Part shown: piece after piece, positions 43,031-52,644 of the stretch | Numbering within the stretch: the first letter of the stretch is position 1 | How the letters are laid out: the number at the start of each line of letters is the position of its first letter | Assembly (NCBI GenBank): GCA_949825045.1 | Contig: OX463807.1 | Span: 10,999,501-11,063,500 of the forward strand | DNA from: Argyresthia goedartella | Lineage: Eukaryota; Arthropoda; Insecta; Lepidoptera; Argyresthiidae | Length of the DNA stretch: 64,000 nucleotides | Direction of reading: 5' to 3' | Notes under the pieces: model-generated | What the model was told of the DNA's origin: nothing | The model's database searches: none | What the model saw: only the letters and a program-made list of their open reading frames with translations | Made by a program: the position numbers and the translations under genes

Positions 43031-44667
43031 ATTCCCACAAATAAACGAACACCCATCCAGTACCCGTCTCGGCCAGATGCCGCTACCCGCATCCGTTTAT
43101 TTTAATCAAGACAAATACAGAGACTTCTTAAAATTAATACGTGGTCACTCAATCCTTGACAGGTTTAATGTAACCACTGATGATGTTATTCGAATACATT
43201 TCATTTCATATTAAGGCTTAAAACTTTTGAACCGCTGCACCGATTTGAATAAAATATAACTAAAAACTACCGCAGTGAAGTCTACTACCATTTTTTTTTA
43301 TTAAAGTCCGTACACCCGCTTGAGCGTAGAGTGCCACGTACAGACACACAGACAGGCGCTTTAAACTTACAACGCCCCTCTTTCTTACAGGAGGTTAAAA
43401 ATGGGACAACTAGTAGTTAATGTAGTCAATGAGTGTATAATTATTATAAACGAATTAACCATTGTAGATAGTTATGTGGGACAATGGTCGTGTAAATCCG
43501 GTTTTTCTGACTACATCACTACAACGAGTAATGGTTATAAAGTTTTGCTGTTTTATTTGTCTATACTACAAGGCACTTAAACACCTGCTATTTAATTACG
43601 AGTTCTGAGTTAAAAATATGTTAAAGTAAGCTGCTTGGGTTAGTATAGTTGGCGGACAACTAGGTAAAACGCTTAATTTGGCGAATGAAACGCACTGAAG
43701 GAAGGTCATGAGATCGGCAATCAACATGTTCTTTTGTAGGACCTTTTGTCATCCTACAGACAGAACTGTATATTTCTTTTACTTCTACTCTTTTAAAAAT
43801 TTGTTGCGTTTAACCAATACAAATATTACAATATGGGTTATTTTATACATAATAAGCAGGAATCGATAATTACAAAATTATCAAGAGCTAGTTCTGTGTT
43901 GAGTTAGATCAACCCCATACCTACAGTGAACATTGTAATAACCTTTTTTGTCAGACCATCGGGTAGGTGGCTCCTCTCGGTCACCAGTCGTACACTATGT
44001 AGGTATTTGGGTCAGAGTGTCGATAAGGGCGAAGTTTTTTTTCCTTGGCGCCCCCTTACCTACACTCCAACCGGTATTGGTTTTTGTAAGTATTAAAAAT
44101 GGATAATTAACCAGCTCTTGATAAGTCGCGGTCATTTATGAATAAAATATATTATTATGAATTAAAACCACAATGAATGTAGATACTTAATATATACGTA
44201 GGTGAAGAGCGTGCCAATTAGCCGGTAAATTGACTCAGACATTATACACAGACATTTATTTTAATATTACGAGCAATAAATACCAGTACAAACAACAGCA
44301 CGTACCATAAACACATAGAAACTTGTCACCAACATTTTCACAAAGTTAATTAAATTCGAGCAAAAACTTTGTGTATCGTCACTTCAATGTTTATTTAGAT
44401 CTTATTAAAAAAGTGGCCGAATACACGTATTTTTTTATTTTTTTAAGTCAGGCACGAAGCGAGCGTTCGTCTTGTAACTTTGTGCCGTACTGGCTACTGC
44501 CGTATGATATGAAGCGACAAAGGTCTACTTTGTTTGCAAAGCCGCTTGGCTGGCTAAAGACTCGAAGACGGGTTTAGTAAACACTAAGTTTTTGGCACAA
44601 ACCACTTCTGTGGTCCAAGTTATAAACATGTAATTCAATGTACTTAGGTAGGCGAATGTAAATAAAC
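43031..44667. other. Unassigned stretch
   Basis: AT-rich, no conserved ORF. A family G end fragment follows at 44668-44715 (GGTCAAGTGCGAGTCGGACT). Confidence 0.4.
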
Positions 44668-44819
44668 GGTCAAGTGCGAGTCGGACTCCTGCATGGAGGG
44701 TTACGTACCACCACACAATGGTGTTCAATTTATTGCAAGGCGATTAGGTATCTTTAATTTTAATATTGTTTACATATTTATTTATGCGGCTACTTCTATA
44801 CTCCATTTATGCTCCCCTA

Positions 44820-45560
44820 TTTAAACCATATATTTCTCTACCTACGTTTATTTTTTGGGTCAGTAGTTTTGTGGATACGGGGGGACGGAGAATAGTACTT
44901 TTTCCTAACAACTTCAATATTTTTTAACTAAGCTTTTTCACGTTTATGTTTATGAAACGAAGTTTATGAAAAAAATAATTGAGATCCTCGCAACAAGCCC
45001 TATTATATGACATATCACGCAATACATGTTTTATCAAGATTCTCCCTTAATTGTGCCCCCCTTATTGAATCCATACATTTCCCATTATTTTACTGTAATA
45101 TTTGTATAAAAACAAAGACCAATATAAAACTTTGTTTTTTAAATGTAGGATCAGTAGTTACGGATATAAGAGGGGATTGGTCTTTATTTGCCTATTTTTT
45201 TAATTAACATCAGGGTTATGAAAAAAAAAATTGTGATCCTCGCAATAAGTCCTTTCAGTAAACATGTCATACGATACAGTTAGGAATACTTTTTTTTTTC
45301 AATTTCTGATTTACCCCCAAGTGTCCCCTCTTGAAACCATACATTTCGCATAAAAATCTTTATTTTTTTAAATTTTAGGATCGGTAGTTTGGAGATTAGT
45401 TTTATTTATTTATTTATTTATTTCTTTTTTTCGTGTTATTTAAAAAAAAAGAGTTGTCATTTTTTTTTCAAATCCCATCATTTTACATGTCACAAACACA
45501 GTTCGGAAACTTTTTTTTTCAATTTTAGAATTGCCCTCCGAAATTGCTCAAATTCAAAAT
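44820..45560. repeat. Degenerate three-unit tandem repeat
   Basis: Units of about 250 bp share GGATCAGTAGTT, TTATGAAAAAAA, GATCCTCGCAA, CATGTCA, TTTTTTTTTCAATTT and AACCATACATTTC blocks in the same order. Identity is low, so the duplication is old. Confidence 0.65.
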
Positions 45561-45582
45561 GAATTTGCTTTCGTTACACTTT

Positions 45583-45630
45583 CGTGTTTGGGTCACATAA
45601 ATACATAAGTATTTATGTGACCCAAACACG
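45583..45630. repeat. Perfect 22-bp hairpin
   Basis: Arm 45583-45604 (CGTGTTTGGGTCACATAAAT onward), loop ATAA, exact inverse 45609-45630. Confidence 0.95.
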
Positions 45631-46159
45631 CATATAAGTGCAAAGGGCATGCAGCATTTTTGGAATACTAAATATCGAAAAATCATGATTTCTGCAACCA
45701 GTGGTGTCGGTCGATAGAATATTATTTTACCAAAAAATGTGTGTAATTATAAATTGCTAAGACGATACATTTCAAGAAATCTGACTTCAAAGGGCGACAA
45801 AAGCAACTTTTTTGCACTTTGAACTCCGATTTCTCGCAAAGGATATTCAATAATTTACTCTATCGATCGATCACACAGGAGTTTCAGTAATTTACTCTAT
45901 GTTAGGAAGGAAAAAATTGTTTCGAATTATCTTGTAAGAAAACTTAAGGACAAAAAATAATATGACAAAAACAATCTGACTACTGCACAAACCACGTTTT
46001 TTTTGTGATTGAACTACAAATTTACGGTATCCAATTTTTTTCCTTTACTTGCGCTGTAAGGCCTTGCTTCTTGCAAAACACCGCGCTTTGGGACACTTTC
46101 TGGACCGCGGGAAGGTGACGAAGAACCCGGAGGGGGGGTTCCAACTCTCTCCTCTCTCC
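45631..46159. other. Unassigned stretch
   Basis: No gene seen. 46070-46130 is GC-richer and may belong to the LINE scrap that follows. Confidence 0.35.
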
Positions 46160-46440
46160 TCTTCTGTTATTAATTTTCATTAATTCCATATCCGATGTCC
46201 CTTGTTCTCCCTATCATCTCTACGCGGATGACCTTCAAATCTATCGCCACTTCTCTCCTGACGATGTAAATACCGCTGTGGATGCGTTGAACGCTGAATT
46301 GGTTGGTATTAGTGGGTGGGCGACCTCATTTGGGTTGCTAGGTAATCCAAATAAGTCCCAAGCCATGATTATCGGTACCAGACACTCCTTAACACGGTGC
46401 AGCAACTGTCTGTCCGGACATCTGGAAACTTCAGAACTTT
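46160..46440 (+). pseudogene. CR1/L2-like reverse transcriptase fragment
   Basis: FINSISDVPCSPYHLYADDL, QIYRHFSPDDVNTAVDALN, WATSFGLLGNPNKSQAMIIG. HLYADDLQIY is the motif C form of CR1/L2-type LINEs. Truncated on both sides. Confidence 0.7.
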
Positions 46441-46639
46441 CTTCCTCGCGAGACTAAAATTACTAAATTAAAAAAAATGTTTCTTGGGAAAAGTTGTTCA
46501 TAATGATGGTAACTATCATTCCCTAAAATATGGTCAAGTGATGTAATGTCACCCTGTATTTATTATTAAATACGTTGTATTTAATTAATTGCGACACATA
46601 ACATTTGACATTTATATAAATGTTTATAAGTGTGTATAT

Positions 46640-46989
46640 GTCACCGTAAGATAGTAAAAACCGTTAGTTGATAAACTAACGTTTTTTTCAGGTTAGTTGG
46701 TCAATTATCGACAGATAGTAAACTGTAGCGAACTGCTTACTATATGACGCGTTAGTTGATAAACTAACGGTTAAAACCCCTTAATAGTAAACTATTTTAA
46801 ACTTGAATTGCAAACGAAAGTTTATGTGAAGAATAGAAGGGGAGAGCGCAGCGAAGCCCCCGAATGGTCTTCGTGTTAGGTTGACATGTAAGAACAAAAG
46901 AAACGTAAATTCTAAACCCTCTCGGTCTGGTTTAGTATCAACTAACGCGTTAGTTGATCAACTAACGGTTTTGACTATCTTACGGTGAC
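46640..46989. mobile_element. MITE built from repeated palindromes
   Basis: Ends GTCACCGTAAGATAGT and its inexact inverse. Inside, the palindromic unit CGTTAGTTGATAAACTAACG occurs at about 46662, 46749 and (variant) 46941. The centre 46836-46900 shares a module with 2350-2420. No ORF. Confidence 0.8.
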
Positions 46990-47199
46990 ATATATAAAAG
47001 GCAATGTAATTATTTGCTATGGTCAGCTGTCACGTCAAATAGACATATTTTTCACAAAAATACTTCATTTTAATATTATTTCCTTTGGACCCATTTATTT
47101 ATCAACAAAATCCCTTGTTTTTATTAATCTTACCCTTATCCGAGAGCTAAACAACAAAATTATAGTGCGAATAGCTAAAGTAAGTAAATACCCACCCAT

Positions 47200-49527
47200 A
47201 TGTCACAAGCTGACACCGAATGCCCGCTATGCCCCAGGAAATTCAATAAAAATGGGCTCCAGCGTCACATGAGATCAGCACACAACGATGTACTAAACCA
47301 ATCAGCATCCGCTACTCTTAAAACAACCACCGATGGGCAAACACCAATGTCACCTTTGGAAGAAGCCTTTGGATCCCCATTTCTGAATGCCATCCAACCC
47401 AAGTCTGGCATCTGGCAAAGGCATTGGGACAACGTCTGTAACCTTCATGGCAAGCTATACGACCTCCCATGCGGTACTGCCAGTAGAAAATTCATACACA
47501 CTCTGGCCGACGAAATTGAACATCTAACCAAATCAACCTACCCCTCTGAACGCGTATTAACCTTTGCTGCGGTCATACTGCAAAGAGACAAAAACGTTAG
47601 AAAAATGAAAGATATACTGAGACTACTCGATCGGCGCCTAAAACTCTGGGCAGACAAACGTTTCGAGGAACTCATCACGGAATCCACCAAAGCAGATAAA
47701 TCTATATGGAATACAAGAAACCGGAAACAAAACAACAATGACCAAGAAACAAAATTATTCACACGATTGATACTACATGGAAAAACGCGGGAAGCGCTCA
47801 ACTGGCTCCTCACAAAAGACACGACGAGCAAAGTTTTAAACCCAGACACTGAAGTTGATCCATCCGGTAAAACCGTCAGTGATGTGCTGAGAGAAAAGCA
47901 CCCCCCGCCTAATACTCCAGATCCCGCTTTATTCACTCTCCCCAAAGACGTCACAAAACTCCCACCACTCCTTGAAATCGAAATAACTTGTGACCATGTC
48001 GAAACAGTTGCGAGAAAACTACACGGCGGCGGAGGCCCCACTGGATGCACAGCCGAAAACTGGAGAGATTTCCTACTCCGCTTCGGCCAAGCAAGCGCCC
48101 ATATAAGAGGAGCCGTAGCACAGCTCACAACAAAACTTAGCAACAAAACCATACCCTGGACCCAAATACAAGCATTAATGTCAAGCCGACTTGTTGCTTT
48201 AGACAAATGCCCTGGCGTAAGACCTATCGGCATCGGCGAATGCCTACGAAGAATATTATCCAAATGCATGATCTTAGCAACAGGCTCTGAAGTCACTGAA
48301 GCATGCGGCCAGTCACAGCTCTGCATTGGACTGGGTAGTGGCATCGAAGGCGCCATTCATGCCATGAACGATGTCTTCCAAAGAGATTGCCAACCTGGTT
48401 CAAACTGGGGAATGCTCCTCGTTGACGCGAACAATGCTTTTAACGCCGTGAATAGACAACTAGCCCTCTGGCAAGCAAGAATATACTGGCCACACGGCGC
48501 CCGCTTTCTTTATAATACTTACAATGGCCACGCTGAATTGGTATTTCGCGATTCTGATACAAGACTATATAGCAGAGAAGGCGTAACCCAAGGAGACCCA
48601 CTCGCAATGCCACTGTACGCGCTTGCAACACTACCAATAATTAACAAACGTAAAACCGAAAACACAGTCACACAATGCTGGTTCGCCGATGACTCCTCCG
48701 CGCAAGGCACTTTCCAAAGCCTACGACAATGGTGGGACAACTTAAACAAAACAGGCCCAGCATACGGATTCTTACCACAAGGTAAAAAATCATTTCTAAT
48801 AGTGTCAGAAACCGACAAGTCTACCGCAGAAAAGACGTTCTCTGGTACCAACGTCTCCATAGTTACCGGCTCCCGCTTCCTAGGAGGCTACATAGGGACA
48901 GGAGGGGACGACTTCGTAAAAAAGAATGTAACCGAATGGATATCTATCATCGAGAAACTCACAACAATCTGCAAAAACTCACCTCAAGCCGCTTACACTG
49001 CCCTAACTAAAGCAGCTCAGTTTAAATGGTCCTTCCTACTACGTGTCTTAAAAAATGCAGAAGAACTTTTTGAACCCTTAACTAACACATTACGCGACAA
49101 ATTCATACCAACACTAATCGGAGGCGAAATCACAAAACTTGAAACCCAGCTATTTACCCTCCCAGTCCACAAAGGCGGACTTGCCCTTTCTGACCCCTTC
49201 AACACACCAAACCGTGCATACCAAATCTCAAAACAGGGATCTGCAATACTTTCAACAGCCCTAACCGAGATGAAAGACATAAACCTGGCTGAACACTACA
49301 ATTCTTTGCGTGACGCAAGAAAGGAAGGAAACAAGGAAAAAGAAACATACGAGAACGAAACTCTAGAAAGCATTCTAACAAAATTACCATCCAAAAAGAA
49401 AAGAGCAATAGAAAGATCAATAGCGACAAAAATGAAAACAAAAACATCAACATGGCTTTCAGTAATACCGACAAGAAAGACAACTTCGACTTATCACCCC
49501 ACGAATTTAGAGATGCCCTGGCCATAA
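47200..49527 (+). CDS. Zinc finger-reverse transcriptase protein (retrotransposon)
   Basis: 775 aa. A single C2H2 finger at residues 8-28 (C8, C11, H23, H28) probably binds DNA. The RT palm has LLVDANNAF (Asp409, motif A), EGVTQGDPLAMPLYAL (motif B) and WFADDSS (Asp497-Asp498, motif C), with a C-terminal thumb containing HKGGLALSDP. It should copy the element's RNA at a nicked target. The last codons (after WLSVIPT) are out of frame with the family sequence: the true C-terminus continues in the next ORF, which overlaps at 49452. Start chosen as the Met just before the finger. RT catalytic residues look intact. Confidence 0.85.
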   Translation: MSQADTECPLCPRKFNKNGLQRHMRSAHNDVLNQSASATLKTTTDGQTPMSPLEEAFGSPFLNAIQPKSGIWQRHWDNVCNLHGKLYDLPCGTASRKFIHTLADEIEHLTKSTYPSERVLTFAAVILQRDKNVRKMKDILRLLDRRLKLWADKRFEELITESTKADKSIWNTRNRKQNNNDQETKLFTRLILHGKTREALNWLLTKDTTSKVLNPDTEVDPSGKTVSDVLREKHPPPNTPDPALFTLPKDVTKLPPLLEIEITCDHVETVARKLHGGGGPTGCTAENWRDFLLRFGQASAHIRGAVAQLTTKLSNKTIPWTQIQALMSSRLVALDKCPGVRPIGIGECLRRILSKCMILATGSEVTEACGQSQLCIGLGSGIEGAIHAMNDVFQRDCQPGSNWGMLLVDANNAFNAVNRQLALWQARIYWPHGARFLYNTYNGHAELVFRDSDTRLYSREGVTQGDPLAMPLYALATLPIINKRKTENTVTQCWFADDSSAQGTFQSLRQWWDNLNKTGPAYGFLPQGKKSFLIVSETDKSTAEKTFSGTNVSIVTGSRFLGGYIGTGGDDFVKKNVTEWISIIEKLTTICKNSPQAAYTALTKAAQFKWSFLLRVLKNAEELFEPLTNTLRDKFIPTLIGGEITKLETQLFTLPVHKGGLALSDPFNTPNRAYQISKQGSAILSTALTEMKDINLAEHYNSLRDARKEGNKEKETYENETLESILTKLPSKKKRAIERSIATKMKTKTSTWLSVIPTRKTTSTYHPTNLEMPWP

Positions 49528-50165
49528 GATACCACCGCACACCAATCTCCATGCCTGCGACTTGCGACGGCTGCGGCAATGACAACTTCAACGTGGACCA
49601 CGCCTTGTGCTGCAAAACAGGTGGCCTTATCACACGCAGACATAACGAAATAAGGGATCTTTTCTGTGAACTGTGCCAGCAAGCCTGGGGAAACGTCACG
49701 AAAGAGCCAGTCATCTCCGAAGGCGATGCTGGGCTGCGCGGAGACTTGGCTTGTCGGGGGGTATGGACTGCCCAGAGGGAGGCGTTATTTGATATCCGTG
49801 TCATAGACACCGACGCTCCCTCCCACGCATCACGCCCCGTAGCGGCTGTCCTTCGTTCAGCTGAAGAAGAAAAGAAAAGGAAGTACTGCGACCCATGTGA
49901 GACGCGCCACACCACCTTCACCCCTTTAGTAACCTCTGTCGACGGAGTATTTGCTCCACAAATGATATCATTCACTAAACACCTCGCCGAAACGCTGGCG
50001 GACCGCTGGAACCGGACCCCTGCCACAATAATGGGCTGGCTACGAGCAAGAATTCAAACCGCCATCATGAGGGCTAGCAGCATGTGCATCCGCGGCACCC
50101 GCCATAGGTGGAATCGCACAGGCCTATATGAGGATGGAGCGGCAGTCCCACACGTACTGTCTTGA
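49452..50165 (+). CDS. Restriction-like endonuclease domain of the same element
   Basis: 237 aa in a different frame from the RT (one-base shift near 49473). FDLSPHEFRDALAIRYHRTP, a CDGCG...HALCC knuckle, GGLITRRHNEIRDLF, VTKEPVI, LRGDLACRGVW and ALFDIRVIDTD suggest a PD-(D/E)xK-type nuclease as in R2/NeSL/Hero-like elements. The end MGWLRARIQTAIMRASSMCI, then RGTRHR, is also family-like. The annotated Met is probably not a real start; this is the C-terminal part of the RT polyprotein. Clade not assigned. Confidence 0.75.
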   Translation: MAFSNTDKKDNFDLSPHEFRDALAIRYHRTPISMPATCDGCGNDNFNVDHALCCKTGGLITRRHNEIRDLFCELCQQAWGNVTKEPVISEGDAGLRGDLACRGVWTAQREALFDIRVIDTDAPSHASRPVAAVLRSAEEEKKRKYCDPCETRHTTFTPLVTSVDGVFAPQMISFTKHLAETLADRWNRTPATIMGWLRARIQTAIMRASSMCIRGTRHRWNRTGLYEDGAAVPHVLS

Positions 50166-50268
50166 ACTAGAATGAAATATCTTATTTCTATTCTCTGTAC
50201 TTATTTTCATGAATCTTTTACTTAATAAATTTCTTTCGTAACTTTTAAAGGCAATGTATGTGCCTATA

Positions 50269-51568
50269 TACATAGTCAGGTCATAAGTTCTGTCACATGT
50301 GCAATATGAAATAATTTAGACATGTTTATTATTTATGTAAACATTTATATAGATTCTTATGGTAATAAAGTGTATTCAAAATGACCCCCGCGATTTTGAA
50401 TACAGGCCTTTATCCTGCGCGGCCAGTCGTCTATCGCAGCACGAACGAGGTCCATGTCAATATCGGCGGCTGCCTAAATCAAGGATGCCTTGAGTGACTC
50501 CAAATCAGGATGAGGCTTTGAGCAGGCCTTTTCCTCCAAGTGTTGCCATATCTTGTAATCAAACGGACTCAAATCTGGACTGGAGGAGGGCTAGTCTTCG
50601 TGCCGGATGAAGTCGATTTCACGCGCCGCCAGCCAGTCTTGTGTGCTTTCCGCTCTATGAGCTGGCGCAGAATCTTGTTGGAATACCCAGTGCCTGTTAT
50701 TAAACATGGTATGAGAAACAGGTTCCACAAGGTTCTTGAGGACTGTATTTTGATACACAATTACACAACTGCATTCGTTTTTACGCCTTTCTCACAGAAA
50801 TGTACCTCAGTTAAGCCCCAATAAGAGACTCCCAACCAAACCACGAGCGAGGATGGAAAATGACCTCGTTGGACACGCGGAATACGGTTGCTCGCTTTTT
50901 CACTGCTGTGTGCGTACACCTTATCATTTTGTTTGTTGTAGCTCTCTTCAACGGTGAAAATTTTTTCATCCGAAAAAAGAATTTCCCGATGCTTTTTTTC
51001 CGCGTACCGCTTCAACAAAGCGCGGCATCTCTTCAGTCTCAGGTCCATTAAACGAGCGTCCAAACGATGTCCTGTTTTTCATCGATATGCCCTAAGCCCT
51101 AAGTCTTCATTTAACACCCTTTTCACGGTGGTCCTGCTTAACCCCATCTGAAGGGCCAACAGTTTCTGCTTACGTATGGGATTTCTTTGAATTCGCGCCT
51201 TCACAGCTTTTATCACTGCTGGAGTCCTAACAGAGCGAGGGCGACCACTTCTTGACCTGTCATCTACACTAGAGTCTTTATTGTATCGTTTTATGGTACG
51301 ATAAACGAATATTTTGGTTATATTCAAATTTTTCAGTAAGTCGAAAATCTGGATTGGCGCGTAACCGCACCGATGCAACGCAATAACTGCGACACGGTCT
51401 TCTTTAAGTGTCCACTCCATATTTAAAAATAAGGTTAAATTCTAAAAAGTACACATTTTTATTTTCATGAAAAATTCGAAATTCGAATTCAATAAACTCT
51501 TTTGTGACCAGCGTTCTAAATTCAATTTTTTTTATTGTGTGACAGAACTTATGACCTGACTGTGTATA
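50269..51568 (-). mobile_element. maT (DD37D) transposon, copy 2
   Basis: Same inverted ends as copy 1 (TACATAGTCAGGTCATAAGT) and TA flanks. It is inserted at the centre of a palindromic site: GCAATGTATGTGCCTATA on the left and its inverse on the right. Confidence 0.9.
50395..51420 (-). pseudogene. maT transposase, copy 2
   Basis: Same domains as copy 1: MEWTLKEDRVAVIALHRCGY, SRTTVKRVLNEDLGLRAYR, EILFSDEKIF (first Asp intact here), QQDSAPAHRA, SSSPDLSPLDYKIW. Broken by a stop near 51079, a small duplication/frameshift at about 50758 and a stop in the last third (about 50592, TAG in the inverse of GGAGGGCTAG). Confidence 0.85.
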
Positions 51569-51757
51569 TAGGCACATACATTGCTTCTGGCCCCAAACTA
51601 GGATACCCTGTGTCGTGGGAAAACCGCGATATCACACTCATATACATCGAAGACCTGGGGATTTTTTTTCTTCATCTCCAGCCTGGGAATGAACCCGGCC
51701 GGGACCTCTCGCATGGTAGGCAGAACCACAACCACAGCGCCACAGAAGTCGTCTATT
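51569..51757 (-). mobile_element. SINE family 2, copy 3
   Basis: GGCACATACATTGCTTCTGG at the 3' end, TCTCGCATGGTAGGCAGAAC and CACAGCGCCACAGAAGTCG at the head. It abuts the maT element exactly. Confidence 0.8.
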
Positions 51758-52083
51758 TTTGACAAATCGGGCTATCAGTATGTATTACTCGTAGCATCTT
51801 GTAGTACTTATAGAGTTTTGTACGCACAGGTCTTCCCCCGCTCAACCATCACCTTTCCTTCCCATCATGGTATGCAGGAATAAATATATTGTTGGAGATC
51901 AGCTTGCCTTTGTATATGTTTTTGTTCTATTATAATGTCTATCTATATGTTATATATATATATATATATATATATATAGATATATACAAGTATTATTGAC
52001 ATCGCCTTTCATTATAATATAACATTTCTTGTAACTGTATTACTTTATATTATATGTGCATTAAAGAATACGAATATTTATAT
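51758..52083. other. Unassigned, with a TA microsatellite
   Basis: A (TA)n run at about 51947-51985. Nothing else recognised. Confidence 0.6.
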
Positions 52084-52295
52084 ACGACGACCCGAATGGC
52101 CGAGTCGGCAGTCCCGGGTTCGAGTCCCGGTGGAGGCAAATATTTGTTTGAAGAGAACGGATGTTTGTACCCTTGTCATGGTTTTTTATCTATCTAAGTA
52201 TGATATTTATCTATATAAGTATGTGTAGTACCCAAGATACAGGTAATCCTAGTTTGGGGCTAGATCAATGTGTGTAAATAGTGTCCAAGGTATTA
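52084..52295 (+). mobile_element. SINE family 1, copy 4
   Basis: GACCCGAATGGCCGAGTCGG and GGGTTCGAGTCCCGGTGG, but about 30 bp between the A- and B-boxes is deleted, so it is probably not transcribable. Confidence 0.8.
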
Positions 52296-52571
52296 TTATT
52301 ATTATATATATTTTAAATTCGCTCAAACCACATAGAGATAGCATGAATTCGCATTGAGCTTTAAATACACATATTAAAAGTCTTCACCAAGGTTTTTTGC
52401 ATTTTTCTGGTAAACGGTAAATTTTATCAAAAAACTGTTAAAACCAAAAGTTGAGAACCATAATTTATCTTATATAATAATACACACCTTTTCTATTAAT
52501 AATAATCATTAATGAGATGTCGCGAATCTATAATAAATAAAAAAACCTATTTTTAACATAAACATTTACAT

Positions 52572-52640
52572 ACAGGCACATACATTGCTTCTGGCCCCAC
52601 ACTAGGATACCCTGTGTCGTGGGAACCAGAAACAGCCCCG
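52572..52640 (-). mobile_element. SINE family 2, 3' end only
   Basis: CAGGCACATACATTGCTTCT, GGCCCCACACTAGGATACCC, TGTCGTGGGAACCAGAAACA. The head is missing. It is inserted in the LINE relic at 52645-53420. Confidence 0.75.
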
Positions 52641-52644
52641 TCAC

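Larger units (their letters stand above)
47009..50246 (+). mobile_element. Nearly intact RT plus restriction-like endonuclease non-LTR retrotransposon
   Basis: A 3.24-kb unit bounded by the 12-bp direct repeat AAAGGCAATGTA (46997-47008 and 50247-50258), the likely target-site duplication. It has a 190-bp leader, one long ORF broken by a single frameshift, and an 80-bp 3' UTR with AATAAA (about 50224). There are no LTRs and no poly(A) tail. Confidence 0.75.

Noticed and set aside
42999..43214. 71-aa ORF as a host exon
   Set aside because: It begins inside a SINE 3 fragment and has no splice signals or known domain.
47538..48356. 272-aa ORF on the minus strand
   Set aside because: It is the shadow of the reverse transcriptase ORF, with no recognisable domain.
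49199..50026. 275-aa ORF on the minus strand
   Set aside because: Antisense to the RT/endonuclease ORFs, low-complexity Ser/Leu/Phe composition.
51800..51870. Third Spätzle exon relic on the minus strand
   Set aside because: A weak resemblance to the gene B exon 5 nucleotide sequence (GGTGATGGT...GGGGGAAGAC...GTACAAAAC), but with a stop, no splice sites and too little length.
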